DNA of 64,000 nucleotides from Bacteroidota bacterium (GCA_021831685.1 JAKBMG010000175.1:1-64000); one strand, 5' to 3'. Counted from the first letter of the stretch, positions 9,237 to 19,100 are shown. Translations and numbers: made by a program. The notes: a model not told the origin generated them from the letters alone.

Positions 9237-11434
9237 TGAATAGAATTTTATTCGTTTATCTTATCGTCGTTTCATATTCAATTTCATTTGCACAGCCGAC
9301 GTATAATGTAAAGAAATTATATACAACAATTGTAAATGATACAGCTGTTAATTCTTACGTTATCGATACTAACCCTAAAGCCGTCCGCTACGATTTATAC
9401 GTTAGAGATACCACTGTAAACTTTACGGGCGAAAAAGCGAAAGCCATCGACATAAATGGCTCTATTCCGGGACCTACTTTATATTTTACCGAAGGAGATA
9501 CTGCGGAAATATATGTCCACAATGAAATGGAAATCGAGACCTCTATTCATTGGCATGGTTTAATTATACCCAACCAATACGACGGCGTTCCTTACTTAAC
9601 TACGCCGCCCATCAAACCCGGACAAACTTATTTGTACAAGTTCCCTTTGGTTCAAAGCGGAACTTACTGGTATCATTCACACTCCGGACTGCAAGAGCAG
9701 AGCGGGTTGAATGGTGCATTGATTATTTATAAAAGACCAGAACCGCCGATGAAGGAATATACCTTGCTGCTCAGTGATTGGACAAATGAAAATCCTTATG
9801 AAATAGAGCGCTCTTTGCACATGGCATCCGATTGGTATGCTATTCAGAAAGGCAGCGTACAAAGCTACGGCGAAGCCCTCACACAAGGATATTTTATGAC
9901 CAAGCTAACCAATGAGTGGAAGCGAATGCTCGCTATGGATGTAAGTGATGTTTACTATAACGCTTTCCTTACTAATGGAAAAATACAACAAGCTTTGCCC
10001 GGTCTCAAACCGGGTGATAAAATAAAACTTCGTGTCATTAACGGATCTTCATCAACTTATTTTTGGCTGCAATTTGCCGGGGGTAAGCTTACGGTAATAG
10101 CAAGTGACGGCAGTGATGTTGTTCCTGTAGATGTTGACAGAATGATTGTTGGAGTTGCCGAAACTTATGATATAATTGTAACAATTCCCGATAATAAAAG
10201 TTATGAATTCCGCGCAACTTCTGAAGACAGAACTCACCACACTTCGCTATGGCTCGGAAACGGCGCAAAAGTTTCTGCGCCAACTCTTCCAACCTTAGAA
10301 TATTTTGAGGGGATGAAGATGATGAATGATATGATGAATATGGACGGTACTATGAAAAATATGGGCATGCAGATGAGCTTGCAGCAAATGGATATGAATA
10401 CTGTTATGTATCCTGAAAATACGGACACTATTACTACTCTCAATTATGCGATGCTTAAGGCCCCTTTCAAAACTACTTTGCCTAAAGGACCAACTAAAGT
10501 TCTTCATTTCAATCTTACCGGCAATATGAATCGTTATGTCTGGAGTATAAATAACAAAACTCTTTCTGAATCCGATAAAATATTAATTAAAAAAGGTGAG
10601 AACGTAAAAATTATTTTATACAACGGTACGATGATGCGGCATCCAATGCATCTTCATGGACATTATTTTAGAGTGTTGAACGGACATGGAGATTATGACC
10701 CCTTGAAAAATGTGATTGACATAATGCCAATGGAAATCGATACCATCGAGTTTGCGGCGCGATATTACGGCGATTGGTTTTTTCATTGCCACATTCTCTA
10801 TCACATGATGAGCGGTATGGGAAGAATCTTTAGCTATGAAGATTCTCCACAAAATCCCGAAATACCTGACCCAAAAGAAGCATTACAACATTTCTATTCT
10901 GACGATAGGATGTTTCACCCGATGGTTAGAGTAGGTCTGGAAAGCAGCGGCAGCGACGGCGAAGCTATGCTTGCTAATACGCGTTTTCAATTCCAGACCG
11001 AATGGCATGTCGGCATAAATAAAATGAAAGGATATGAGGATGAAACTGAATTTGGTAAATACTTAGACCCTATGCAATGGTGGTTTCCCTACATTGGCTG
11101 GGATGTCCGTAATTGGAATACATCAGGACATGATAAAAATTTGTTCGGACAATCTAACACTGCCGATAAGCGAAAAGTATTGGTTGCAGGTGTTCAATAT
11201 ACTTTACCTATGCTCGTTATAGCCGATGGAAGAATTGACACGCAGGGGAAATTAAGATTTCAATTAATGAGAGATGATATACCCATTACTGCACGTCTGC
11301 GGTTAAACTTAATGGTCAATACCGATAGAGAAAGTATGGTTGGATTCAGATATATCATTACTAAATACTTTGGCATCTCAACTCATTACGACAGCGATAT
11401 GGGATACGGCGCTGGAATAACTTTGAATTATTGA
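9236..11434 (+). CDS. Multicopper oxidase with C-terminal beta-rich extension
   Basis: A signal peptide (1-19) is followed by three cupredoxin domains. All four copper-binding motifs are present: HWHG near residue 104, HSHSG near 147, HPMHLHGH near 468, and HCHILYHMMSGM near 517, where the last Met fits the type 1 axial ligand. A Met-rich segment (about 360-395, MKMMNDMMNMDG, MGMQM) resembles substrate-binding inserts of Cu(I) oxidases. Residues about 550-732 are not oxidase; they alternate beta strands and end in Tyr (GITLNY), like an outer-membrane barrel end. Likely role: periplasmic Cu(I) oxidation in copper resistance, in the CopA/PcoA family sense. It follows the two-component genes and precedes cusCBA. 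Confidence 0.9.
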   Translation: MNRILFVYLIVVSYSISFAQPTYNVKKLYTTIVNDTAVNSYVIDTNPKAVRYDLYVRDTTVNFTGEKAKAIDINGSIPGPTLYFTEGDTAEIYVHNEMEIETSIHWHGLIIPNQYDGVPYLTTPPIKPGQTYLYKFPLVQSGTYWYHSHSGLQEQSGLNGALIIYKRPEPPMKEYTLLLSDWTNENPYEIERSLHMASDWYAIQKGSVQSYGEALTQGYFMTKLTNEWKRMLAMDVSDVYYNAFLTNGKIQQALPGLKPGDKIKLRVINGSSSTYFWLQFAGGKLTVIASDGSDVVPVDVDRMIVGVAETYDIIVTIPDNKSYEFRATSEDRTHHTSLWLGNGAKVSAPTLPTLEYFEGMKMMNDMMNMDGTMKNMGMQMSLQQMDMNTVMYPENTDTITTLNYAMLKAPFKTTLPKGPTKVLHFNLTGNMNRYVWSINNKTLSESDKILIKKGENVKIILYNGTMMRHPMHLHGHYFRVLNGHGDYDPLKNVIDIMPMEIDTIEFAARYYGDWFFHCHILYHMMSGMGRIFSYEDSPQNPEIPDPKEALQHFYSDDRMFHPMVRVGLESSGSDGEAMLANTRFQFQTEWHVGINKMKGYEDETEFGKYLDPMQWWFPYIGWDVRNWNTSGHDKNLFGQSNTADKRKVLVAGVQYTLPMLVIADGRIDTQGKLRFQLMRDDIPITARLRLNLMVNTDRESMVGFRYIITKYFGISTHYDSDMGYGAGITLNY

Positions 11435-11483
11435 ACATATTCCCAAGCTTCCGTATATGTTGTCCTTTCTAAGCTAATTTAGT

Positions 11484-11508
11484 TTTAAATATCTTAAAAA
11501 TATTTAAA
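11484..11508. terminator. AT-rich hairpin after the multicopper oxidase
   Basis: TTTAAATAT and ATATTTAAA form a 9-bp stem with a 7-base loop, followed by CTTTTTT. It lies 50 bases after the oxidase stop. The stem has no GC pairs, so termination would be weak. The 299-bp gap shows no convincing gene. Confidence 0.35.
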
Positions 11509-11733
11509 CTTTTTTAATTAGCCCAACTACTTTCCACCAAAAAATTCCATATATAAGCCGTAATTAAACTTTTCTCACTGGCATAAATTTTTCTATAGTA
11601 CTGCTGTCTGTCCGCAATGGAGGAATATCTCCTTTGCTTTTTTCTTGGACTTGAACCCCAAAGTAAGTAAATTATTGTTATTAAGGATATAGACATAATA
11701 GCAATTCTAAAAATTTCATAGGAAATTAAACTA

Positions 11734-13017
11734 ATGATTAAAATAACAGCATTAATTCTTTTTTTATATTTATTTTTGCCGGTTTCAATTTATTCACAAA
11801 CCCCGAACGGTAATGATAGCTTAAATAATCTGGTCAATGTAGCAATTCAAAACAATCCCCAACTTAAAGCAGCCAGAGATCAGACGCTTGCTGAAAAAAC
11901 AAAAGTAAACCAGGTAACAGCTTGGGATCCGCCGCAAGTCGGAATTTCCTTCTATCAGACACCAATTCAATCCTTTCCGAACCCCCTGAGAAATAACATG
12001 GAGACCGACTACTACGTTCAACAGACGTTCCCATTTCCCGGTAAACTTGGAAATATGGGAGACGCAGCTTCGAGCAGCGCACTAATGTACAAGGAACAAT
12101 ACAGCGCTTTGAAGAATAAAATCATATCAGATTTGAAATCTTCTTACTACGAACTTTATTTTGTAGAAAAGAAAATTCAGATTAATAAAGAAAACCAGGA
12201 ACTTTTAAAACAACTCAATGCTATTGCATTAAAACAGTATGAGGTCGGCATCGGTAAACAGGCAGATGTTCTAAGAGCACAAACTGAATTATCAACATTG
12301 ATCAACGACAGTGTTAATCTTCTCAAAGAAAAAAGAGACGTCGAAACAATGATTAATACAATCCTAAGCAGACCTGTGAATGCGCCCCTGCCGGAGATTG
12401 AAAATATTCAAGATACAATTCCGGAATGGACTTACGAACAGCTTGCGGAACTGGCTTATCAAAACAGACCCGAAGTAAAAGCTATGCAATATAATATTGA
12501 GATGAACAAATCGGAGTTAAAAGCCTCGAAGCTTCAATACTACCCTGATTTTATGGTTCAACTGATGTACAAAAATATGTCTAACACTGCAAATGATTTT
12601 TGGTCTGCAATGGTCGGTGTAAATGTTCCGCTGGCTTTCTGGTCAAAAGATAAGTTTACCGGAAAAGTTCAGGAAAATGAAATTAATGTAAGCACAGCTC
12701 AAGAACAGTTAAATGCAGTAAAAAATATGGTTGCAAGCGATGTGCAAAGTGCAATAATAAAAATTGAGACCAATAAAAATTTAATAGATCTTTATAAAAA
12801 CACTGTGATTCCACAGTCAGAACAAACGCTTCAATCTACCCTATCTGCTTACCAAACCGGAAAGACAGAATTCCTGATGTTTATTGACGCATATAAAATG
12901 GTATTATCTTCTAAATTGAACTACTACATGGCAGAAATGAATTACATGCAAAGCCAGGCGCTGCTTGAACAGGCTGTAGGCTTGAACATCAATAAAATAG
13001 AAGAAAGAATTAAATAA
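11734..13017 (+). CDS. cusC: Outer-membrane efflux protein, TolC/CusC type
   Basis: A signal peptide (1-22, ending YSQ) precedes two outer-membrane efflux protein repeats made of long helices; the first has NLVNVAIQNNPQLKAARDQ and the second LAYQNRPEVKAMQ, the usual paired signatures. Length (427 residues) is normal for the family. It forms the outer-membrane channel of a tripartite metal efflux pump. It is the first gene of a tight operon with the adaptor (20 bases) and the RND pump. The cusC name rests on the CusB and CusA neighbours; sequence alone says only TolC family. Confidence 0.88.
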   Translation: MIKITALILFLYLFLPVSIYSQTPNGNDSLNNLVNVAIQNNPQLKAARDQTLAEKTKVNQVTAWDPPQVGISFYQTPIQSFPNPLRNNMETDYYVQQTFPFPGKLGNMGDAASSSALMYKEQYSALKNKIISDLKSSYYELYFVEKKIQINKENQELLKQLNAIALKQYEVGIGKQADVLRAQTELSTLINDSVNLLKEKRDVETMINTILSRPVNAPLPEIENIQDTIPEWTYEQLAELAYQNRPEVKAMQYNIEMNKSELKASKLQYYPDFMVQLMYKNMSNTANDFWSAMVGVNVPLAFWSKDKFTGKVQENEINVSTAQEQLNAVKNMVASDVQSAIIKIETNKNLIDLYKNTVIPQSEQTLQSTLSAYQTGKTEFLMFIDAYKMVLSSKLNYYMAEMNYMQSQALLEQAVGLNINKIEERIK

Positions 13018-13037
13018 AAGTTTAAGGAAAATTAGAA

Positions 13038-14513
13038 ATGAAAAAAATAATCATAACCGGCATTATAAGTTTAATTATCGGAGTTGGCGGAGGATGGCTG
13101 ATATTTCACAATCATACTTCCTCAAATTCTCCGGGAACAACAAGCGAAAGAAAAATTCTTTATTACAGATCGCCGATGAATCCTACCGTAACTTCCAAAG
13201 TCCCGATGAAAGATGAAATGGGAATGGATTACGTTCCTGTTTATGCAGATCAAAGCAGTTCAAGAGGGGAAAGAAAAATTGCATATTATAAATCCCCTAT
13301 GGATTCAACTTTAACCTCGCCAGTTCCGAAGAAAGATGAAATGGGAATGGATTATGTGCCGGTTTACACAGATAACGTCGGGTCTAATGAAATACATATT
13401 GATCCGGCAACCCAACAGAATACCGGAGTAACAACCGAAACAGTTGAAAAGATGAGATTATCCCGAACGATTAGAACGACTGCTAATATCACTTACGACG
13501 AAACGAAGCTCTATACAATCTCAACAAAAATTATGGGTTATATTGAAAAACTTTATGTTGATTACACCGGTCAGCTAGTTAGAAAAGGTCAACCGCTTCT
13601 GGAAATCTACAGCCCTGATCTTGTAAGCACACAAGAAGAATATTTGCAAGCAATAAAATATAGAAATGAAATCTCTAAGAACGGTTCTTTAATTAGCCAA
13701 AAAGGAGCTGATCAATTAGTTGAAAGCGCAAAGCGAAGACTTCTTTACTGGGACATCCCGCTAAGCGGGATTCAAGCCCTTGAGAAAAGAGGCACACCGC
13801 AAAAGACTATGACGATCTATTCTCCGGCAAATGGAATTGTTACAGACAAGATGATTATTAACGGGCAGAATATCGAGCCGGGAATGGCGCTTTATAAAAT
13901 TGCCGACCTTTCAACTGTTTGGGGGCTTGCCCAAATTTATCAATATGAACTGCCGTGGATTAAAGTTGGCGATAAAGTTGATTTGCAGTTATCTTATATG
14001 CCCGGGAAAACTTTTCAAGGACGAATAACATACATTTATCCTTATCTTGATTCGGATTCTAAAACAGTTCAGGTAAGGATTGAAATTCATAACACAAACA
14101 ATTATGAATTTAAGCCCGGAATGTTTGCAGACGCCGCTATAAAGTCGCCTCTCATTCTTGAAACAGTGGCTGTACCAAATCAAGCAATAATTCATACCGG
14201 GACAAGAGACGTTGCTATAATTGCATTGGGCAACGGCTACTTTAGACCTGTAAACGTTATACTCGGAGCGCGAGGAGACGGAGGTTATGTCCAAATCCTT
14301 AAAGGCATTCATGAAGGAGAAAATATTGTTACATCTTCAGAGTTCTTAATTGATTCGGAAAGCAACTTGAATGCAGCGCTAAATAATATGCAGCAGCCGG
14401 GCAGCGTGGGTAACTCCGATACAACAAGTCAAAATAACTCCATACAAAATCAGCCTTCGAATAACGATATGAAAGGTATGGATATGTCTAAAGATAACAG
14501 CAAGAAAAAATAA
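13038..14513 (+). CDS. cusB: RND periplasmic adaptor with two heavy-metal-binding domains, CusB type
   Basis: An N-terminal membrane helix (5-25) is followed by two tandem copies of the short heavy-metal-binding domain (about 45-75 and 87-117). Both carry YY-(R/K)-SPM and KDEMGMDYVPVY, whose Met residues bind Cu(I)/Ag(I). The core is a membrane fusion protein with a lipoyl-like half (IEKLYVDYTGQLVRKGQPL), helical hairpin and beta barrel. The C-terminal tail is Asn/Gln-rich with Met (DMKGMDMSKD). It joins the RND pump to the outer-membrane channel and passes metal to the pump. A good ribosome site (AAGGAAAAT) precedes the ATG. The duplicated metal domain is less usual than a single one. Confidence 0.9.
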   Translation: MKKIIITGIISLIIGVGGGWLIFHNHTSSNSPGTTSERKILYYRSPMNPTVTSKVPMKDEMGMDYVPVYADQSSSRGERKIAYYKSPMDSTLTSPVPKKDEMGMDYVPVYTDNVGSNEIHIDPATQQNTGVTTETVEKMRLSRTIRTTANITYDETKLYTISTKIMGYIEKLYVDYTGQLVRKGQPLLEIYSPDLVSTQEEYLQAIKYRNEISKNGSLISQKGADQLVESAKRRLLYWDIPLSGIQALEKRGTPQKTMTIYSPANGIVTDKMIINGQNIEPGMALYKIADLSTVWGLAQIYQYELPWIKVGDKVDLQLSYMPGKTFQGRITYIYPYLDSDSKTVQVRIEIHNTNNYEFKPGMFADAAIKSPLILETVAVPNQAIIHTGTRDVAIIALGNGYFRPVNVILGARGDGGYVQILKGIHEGENIVTSSEFLIDSESNLNAALNNMQQPGSVGNSDTTSQNNSIQNQPSNNDMKGMDMSKDNSKKK

Positions 14514-14555
14514 AAAATCAGAAAACAGAATTAAGAATTTTTATCGGAGTTTTAG

Positions 14556-17500
14556 ATGTTAGAAAAAATAATAGAGTATTCAGTTAAGAACAGATTTCTT
14601 GTAATACTTGCAGTAGTTTTCTTGATGGGCTGGGGAATTTATTCCTTGTACAATATACCCGTGGATGCAATACCGGATTTAAGTGATGTTCAAGTAATTA
14701 TCTACACAAAATATGAAGGGCAATCACCGCAAATAGTTGAAGACCAGGTAACTTATCCGCTTACAACAGCTCTGGTATCGGTACCGGGGGCAAAGGTAGT
14801 AAGAGGATATTCCTTCTTCGGGTATTCACTAGTTTATGTAATATTCAAAGACGGTACAGATATTTATTGGGCACGAAGCAGAGTGTTAGAATATCTTAAC
14901 TACGCAGCAAAAAGATTACCTAATAATGTCGTACCTACATTAGGGCCCGATGCAACCGGCGTGGGTTGGGTGTTTGAATATTCTCTTTCCTCAAAAAAAC
15001 GGTCGCTTGCTGATCTTCGTACAATACAAGATTGGTACTTAAAATATCAGCTTAGTTCCGTTCCCGGTGTTGCCGAAGTTGCAAGCATAGGCGGGTTTGT
15101 AAAGCAATATCAAGTTACAGTCGATCCTGCAAAATTATTAGCTTATAATATCCCTCTAAGCGATGTTGAAATGGCAATAAAGAAATCCAACAATGATGTC
15201 GGCGGCGAAACTATTGAAATGGGCGAATCGGAATTTATGATAAGAGGATTGGGATATATAAAATCAATTCAAGATGTGGAAAATATCCCTGTAAAGATTG
15301 ATAAGAAAACGAACACACCCGTTTACATAAAAGATATTGCTAACGTAGCCTACGGACCTGAAATGCGACGGGGTATTGCAGAATCTGACGGTAAGGGAGA
15401 GACCGTAGGCGGAATAATCGTAATGCGATACGGAGAAAATGCACTTTCGGTAATTGAAGGAGTTAAAAAGAAACTCGCCGAATTAAAGCAAGGGCTTCCT
15501 CCGGATGTAAAGATTACACCGGTTTATGACCGTTCCGGCTTAATTGAAAGAGCAATTGATACATTAAAAGATAAACTAATTGAAGAAATATTAATCGTTG
15601 CGCTTGTTTGTATTTTGTTTTTAATGCATTTCCGCAGTGCTTTTGTAGCAATTTTTACGCTGCCTACGGCTATTTTAATGGCTTTTATTGTAATGAGATT
15701 GCAAGGAATAAATGCAAACATAATGTCTCTTGGCGGAATTGCAATTGCCATTGGGGCTATGGTTGACGCTGCAATAATAATGATAGAAAATGCTCACAAG
15801 CATATTGAACACGATATGCTTCAACCTCCGGAGCATAGGCGGGACCGGTGGCAGTTAATTATTGAAGCTTCAAAGGAAGTTGGTCCGTCTTTATTCTATT
15901 CGCTTTTAGTAATAACGGTTTCTTTCATTCCGATATTCACTATGCAAGCACAGGAAGGAAAATTATTCAAGCCGCTTGCTTTTACAAAGACATATTCAAT
16001 GGCGGCCGCCGCAATCTTATCAATCACTCTTGTACCTGTGCTGATGGGTTATTGGATTCGCGGAAATATTAAGCCGGAAGAAAAAAACCCTATCAATAAA
16101 TTCTTAATTAAGATTTATCATCCTGTAGTAAACTTCGTAATAAAGCATTGGAAGTATGTCATCCTAACCTCGCTAGTTTTGATGGCACTAACATATATTC
16201 CGTATTCACAACTCGGCAGCGAGTTCATGCCGCCGCTATACGAAGGCGATTTGCTTTATATGCCGACAACATTACCGGGAATATCTATCACTAAAGCAAA
16301 AGAATTGCTACAGCAGACAGATAAGATAATAGCTTCCTTCCCGGAAGTGCATCATGTCTTTGGTAAAATCGGCAGAGCTGAAACTGCAACCGACCCGGCT
16401 GGTCTCGATATGATGGAGACAACTATTATGCTTAAGCCGGAAAATCAGTGGCCTAAAGGAATGACTGTAAAAAAGCTTATCGATCAAATGAACCAGGCAA
16501 TAAATTTCCCAGGGGTGACAAATGCATGGACTATGCCGATTAAAACAAGAACAGATATGCTAAGCACCGGGATTAAAACACCGGTCGGAATTAAAATCTC
16601 AGGTCCTAACCTAGATTCTTTGCAGGCAATCGGAGAGCGCGTTGAAGCTGTTATGAGAACTGTTCCCGGCACTCTTAGCGCTTTTGCGGAAAGAACAGTC
16701 GGTGGAAATTACGTCGATATAAATATTAACCGCCAGGAAGCAGCAAGATACGGTCTTACAATACAAGATGTTGAAGATGTAATTCAATCAGCAATGGGCG
16801 GAATGAACATAACCACCACTGTAGAAGGTCTGGAAAGATTTCCGGTTAATTTAAGATACGGACGCGAACAAAGAGATAATATTGAGGACTTGAAAAGAGT
16901 ACTTGTTCCAACTCCAACGGGAGCGCAAGTTCCGATGGGACAGCTTGCAGATTTCACAGTACACAAAGGACCTATGGTTATTAAAACTGAAGGTACAATA
17001 CCGAATGCATGGGTTTATGTGGATCTCAAAACTTCAGATATTGGTACTTATGTAAAAAATGCTCAAAGAATTATAGCACAAAAGATAAAACTACCTACCG
17101 GTTACAACCTTGTTTGGAGCGGCGAGTTTGAATATATGCAGCATGCCGATAAACGTTTGATGGTCGTAATCCCGATGACTTTATTTATCATTTTTCTTAT
17201 TATTTATCTAAATACAAAATCGTTAAAGAAGGTCGCTATCATTTTCCTGGCAGTTCCGTTTTCTCTTGTCGGCACTTTCTGGCTGCTATTTATATTGGGA
17301 TACAACCTAAGTATTGCTGTATGGGTTGGTATTATCGCACTTGCCGGGCTTGATGCCGAGACCGGTGTGGTTATGCTTCTCTATCTTGATGTTGCCTACA
17401 AAGAATGGCACGACAAAGGGATGATGAGAGGTATTAAAGACTTGATTGAGGCGATTCATCACGGAGCGGTAAAAAGAGTTAGACCGAAGATAATGACTGC

Positions 17501-17708
17501 TTCCGTAATAATTGCGGGCTTAATTCCTATTATGTGGAGCAATGGTGCGGGCGCGGATGTAATGAAAAGAATCGCAGCGCCTATGCTTGGCGGTGTTGTT
17601 ACTTCGGTGTTGATGGAACTTGCGGTTTACCCGGTTATCTATTACCTGTGGAAATCTTATGAACTTAAAAAAGAAGCTAAACAAAAAGGATTAGTTTTAG
17701 AAAATTAA
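14556..17708 (+). CDS. cusA: Copper/silver RND efflux pump, CusA type
   Basis: The 1050-residue length and the RND layout (two sets of membrane helices with large periplasmic loops) are typical of heavy-metal RND pumps. The helix-4 motif IGAMVDAAIIMIENAHKH matches the monovalent-metal CusA subgroup and contains the proton-relay Asp. The protein uses the proton gradient to move Cu(I)/Ag(I) from the periplasm or cytoplasm to the CusBC channel. It follows the CusB-type adaptor by 42 bases in the same operon. CGGAG lies 7 bases before the ATG. I see no frame breaks. Confidence 0.94.
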   Translation: MLEKIIEYSVKNRFLVILAVVFLMGWGIYSLYNIPVDAIPDLSDVQVIIYTKYEGQSPQIVEDQVTYPLTTALVSVPGAKVVRGYSFFGYSLVYVIFKDGTDIYWARSRVLEYLNYAAKRLPNNVVPTLGPDATGVGWVFEYSLSSKKRSLADLRTIQDWYLKYQLSSVPGVAEVASIGGFVKQYQVTVDPAKLLAYNIPLSDVEMAIKKSNNDVGGETIEMGESEFMIRGLGYIKSIQDVENIPVKIDKKTNTPVYIKDIANVAYGPEMRRGIAESDGKGETVGGIIVMRYGENALSVIEGVKKKLAELKQGLPPDVKITPVYDRSGLIERAIDTLKDKLIEEILIVALVCILFLMHFRSAFVAIFTLPTAILMAFIVMRLQGINANIMSLGGIAIAIGAMVDAAIIMIENAHKHIEHDMLQPPEHRRDRWQLIIEASKEVGPSLFYSLLVITVSFIPIFTMQAQEGKLFKPLAFTKTYSMAAAAILSITLVPVLMGYWIRGNIKPEEKNPINKFLIKIYHPVVNFVIKHWKYVILTSLVLMALTYIPYSQLGSEFMPPLYEGDLLYMPTTLPGISITKAKELLQQTDKIIASFPEVHHVFGKIGRAETATDPAGLDMMETTIMLKPENQWPKGMTVKKLIDQMNQAINFPGVTNAWTMPIKTRTDMLSTGIKTPVGIKISGPNLDSLQAIGERVEAVMRTVPGTLSAFAERTVGGNYVDININRQEAARYGLTIQDVEDVIQSAMGGMNITTTVEGLERFPVNLRYGREQRDNIEDLKRVLVPTPTGAQVPMGQLADFTVHKGPMVIKTEGTIPNAWVYVDLKTSDIGTYVKNAQRIIAQKIKLPTGYNLVWSGEFEYMQHADKRLMVVIPMTLFIIFLIIYLNTKSLKKVAIIFLAVPFSLVGTFWLLFILGYNLSIAVWVGIIALAGLDAETGVVMLLYLDVAYKEWHDKGMMRGIKDLIEAIHHGAVKRVRPKIMTASVIIAGLIPIMWSNGAGADVMKRIAAPMLGGVVTSVLMELAVYPVIYYLWKSYELKKEAKQKGLVLEN

Positions 17709-17716
17709 TTTCCCGT

Positions 17717-17749
17717 AGCACAGTTCGCCGTGGCGAATCAGTCTGTGCT
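17717..17749. repeat. Compound palindrome after cusA
   Basis: AGCACAG and CTGTGCT flank an inner perfect stem TTCGCC-GT-GGCGAA. No T run follows on either side, so it looks more like a repetitive extragenic palindrome than a terminator. It lies between cusA and the small CC-tail gene. Confidence 0.5.
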
Positions 17750-17790
17750 GCCATAATTAAAAAAGTTTCAAAAATATTGAGGTTATAAAT

Positions 17791-17889
17791 ATGAAATACA
17801 TAGTCCTAATAGCTGCTGTAGCATTATTTGTTTTTTTCCTATGGAGAAAATTTAAGAAAGCTTCCAATGGAAAAGACTGCTGTAGATAA
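17791..17889 (+). CDS. 32-residue membrane protein with CC near the C-terminus
   Basis: This frame is too short for the ORF track. It encodes one transmembrane helix (about 3-18) followed by a basic stretch and a GKDCCR end. TTGAGG lies 7 bases before the ATG, and the gene sits between cusA and the heavy-metal-binding secreted protein on the same strand. Small helix-plus-Cys proteins of this kind accompany metal transporters, for example the Cys-rich membrane proteins next to FeoB. It resembles the GHGCC-tailed protein at 5397-5603 in layout. Metal handling is inferred. Confidence 0.6.
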   Translation: MKYIVLIAAVALFVFFLWRKFKKASNGKDCCR

Positions 17890-17944
17890 AAAATAAGATT
17901 ACTTTAATCAACAACTAATAAAAAATATATAAGGAGTACTTAAA

Positions 17945-18376
17945 ATGTCAAACAAAATGCAATCGCGTTTTACGGTGAAAACCAATACAGTAAAAATCCT
18001 GTTTCTTTCTTTTATCGTGTTTTTCACTGCGGCTTCTTTGTCGTATGCACAGGATGCTGCAAAAGGCAAAACCACACAACACGAAATGAAAATGGATAAG
18101 AGTATGAAGATGGACACCAGTATGAAGATGGGTAAGAAAGGAAATATCAAAGAAATGATGAAAGGAAATCATTCCTCCCCTATAGCATACAAAGGAGTGA
18201 TTAATCTGAAGTCCATTGACGATAATAAAGACGGTAAGATATACCAATGCCCGATGGATTTTAATGTTTTATCCGATAAGCCTGGAGTCGATCCAAAATG
18301 CGGTATGAAGCTAAAAGAAGTTACGCTGAAACAAGCAAAAAATAATCTTACTAAATACGGATTTAAAGTCAAGTAA
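17945..18376 (+). CDS. Secreted Met-rich protein with heavy-metal-binding domain
   Basis: An N-terminal hydrophobic signal (about 15-37, ending SYAQ) is followed by a Met/Lys-rich linker with repeated MKMDKSMKMDTSMKMGKK units and a C-terminal heavy-metal-binding-like domain: YQCPMDFNVLSDKPG, then DPKCGMKL. The CPM and CGM pairs are typical copper-binding signatures, also seen in CusB-type adaptors. AAGGAG precedes the ATG. It closes the copper efflux cluster and probably acts as a periplasmic Cu(I)/Ag(I) sponge or carrier to CusB. The frame is complete at 143 residues. Confidence 0.78.
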   Translation: MSNKMQSRFTVKTNTVKILFLSFIVFFTAASLSYAQDAAKGKTTQHEMKMDKSMKMDTSMKMGKKGNIKEMMKGNHSSPIAYKGVINLKSIDDNKDGKIYQCPMDFNVLSDKPGVDPKCGMKLKEVTLKQAKNNLTKYGFKVK

Positions 18377-18417
18377 GCTCGCCAATTACTAAAGAAGATC
18401 GGAATAAAGAATTTCTG

Positions 18418-18536
18418 AGTCCACTCTAAAAAGGTCATTCTCATGGAAATGGGAATCCAAAAACCGTTAGGTATAGAATAGATTCCCGCTTTCGCGGGAA
18501 TGGTATTTAGAGTGTTTCGGCTTTTTAGAGTGGACT
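18418..18536. mobile_element. MITE-like inverted-repeat element, copy A
   Basis: A perfect 16-bp terminal inverted repeat, AGTCCACTCTAAAAAG and CTTTTTAGAGTGGACT, bounds 119 bp with no coding capacity. Inside are the palindrome ATTCCCGCTTTCGCGGGAAT and a second copy of TTTAGAGTGTTTCGG near the right end. A related copy lies at 43124-43276 in the opposite orientation. No clear target-site duplication is visible, though similarity may extend a few bases past the right end. Confidence 0.7.
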
Positions 18537-18575
18537 TATTTATATAAAGTCTTTAAAAATAATTGAGGTAAGTTC

Positions 18576-19100
18576 ATGAAATACTTAATAGGCGCGGGTT
18601 CCGTTATAGTGGCATTTATTATTGGGTATCTTGTTTTTATTTATTCCGGCGTTTATAATATAAGCGCGTTGGTTCCTCACGAGAAACTAACTTTATGGAT
18701 GATGAATACAGTACGAGATAATTCAATTATGCATAATGCGGATAATAATATTAAAACTCCCAACCTTAACGATTCATCTCTTGTAAAAATGGGATTTGTC
18801 CACTACCGTGAAATGTGCGTAGGGTGCCATGGCGCTCCGGGTATTGAGCGTAGTGAAATTGGGCAAGGTCTTTATCCAAAGGCTCCGACGCTTGCGCGAG
18901 TTGCAAATGATTGGACTCCACAGCAGCTTTTTTGGATAACCAAAAACGGTTTAAAGATGACGGGTATGCCGGCATTCGGTCCAACGCACTCTGACGAGAT
19001 GATTTGGGCTATCGTTGCTTTTACTAAAAAGCTTCCAACATTGACTAAAGAACAATATCAAACTCTTGATAATGAAACTAAAGGCGAAAGCGATGAATAA
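18576..19100 (+). CDS. Membrane-anchored c-type cytochrome
   Basis: An uncleaved N-terminal helix (about 4-24) anchors a periplasmic class I cytochrome c domain. The heme-binding motif is CVGCH near residue 85 and the distal Met is in MTGMPAFGP near residue 130. One heme, 174 residues. GAGGTAAG lies just before the ATG. It follows the copper genes and an inverted-repeat element, so it need not belong to the copper operon; it could pass electrons to or from the multicopper oxidase or the quinone-reducing enzymes downstream. The electron partner cannot be told from sequence. Confidence 0.85.
   Translation: MKYLIGAGSVIVAFIIGYLVFIYSGVYNISALVPHEKLTLWMMNTVRDNSIMHNADNNIKTPNLNDSSLVKMGFVHYREMCVGCHGAPGIERSEIGQGLYPKAPTLARVANDWTPQQLFWITKNGLKMTGMPAFGPTHSDEMIWAIVAFTKKLPTLTKEQYQTLDNETKGESDE

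Noticed and set aside
11514-11696. 60-residue minus-strand ORF in the gap after the multicopper oxidase
   Set aside because: No ribosome site, no recognisable family, and overlaps AT-rich sequence; likely chance.
13741-13780. Palindrome TCCCGC-TAA-GCGGGA inside the CusB-type gene as an insertion
   Set aside because: The protein length and flanking residues look normal for the family, so an insertion is not supported.
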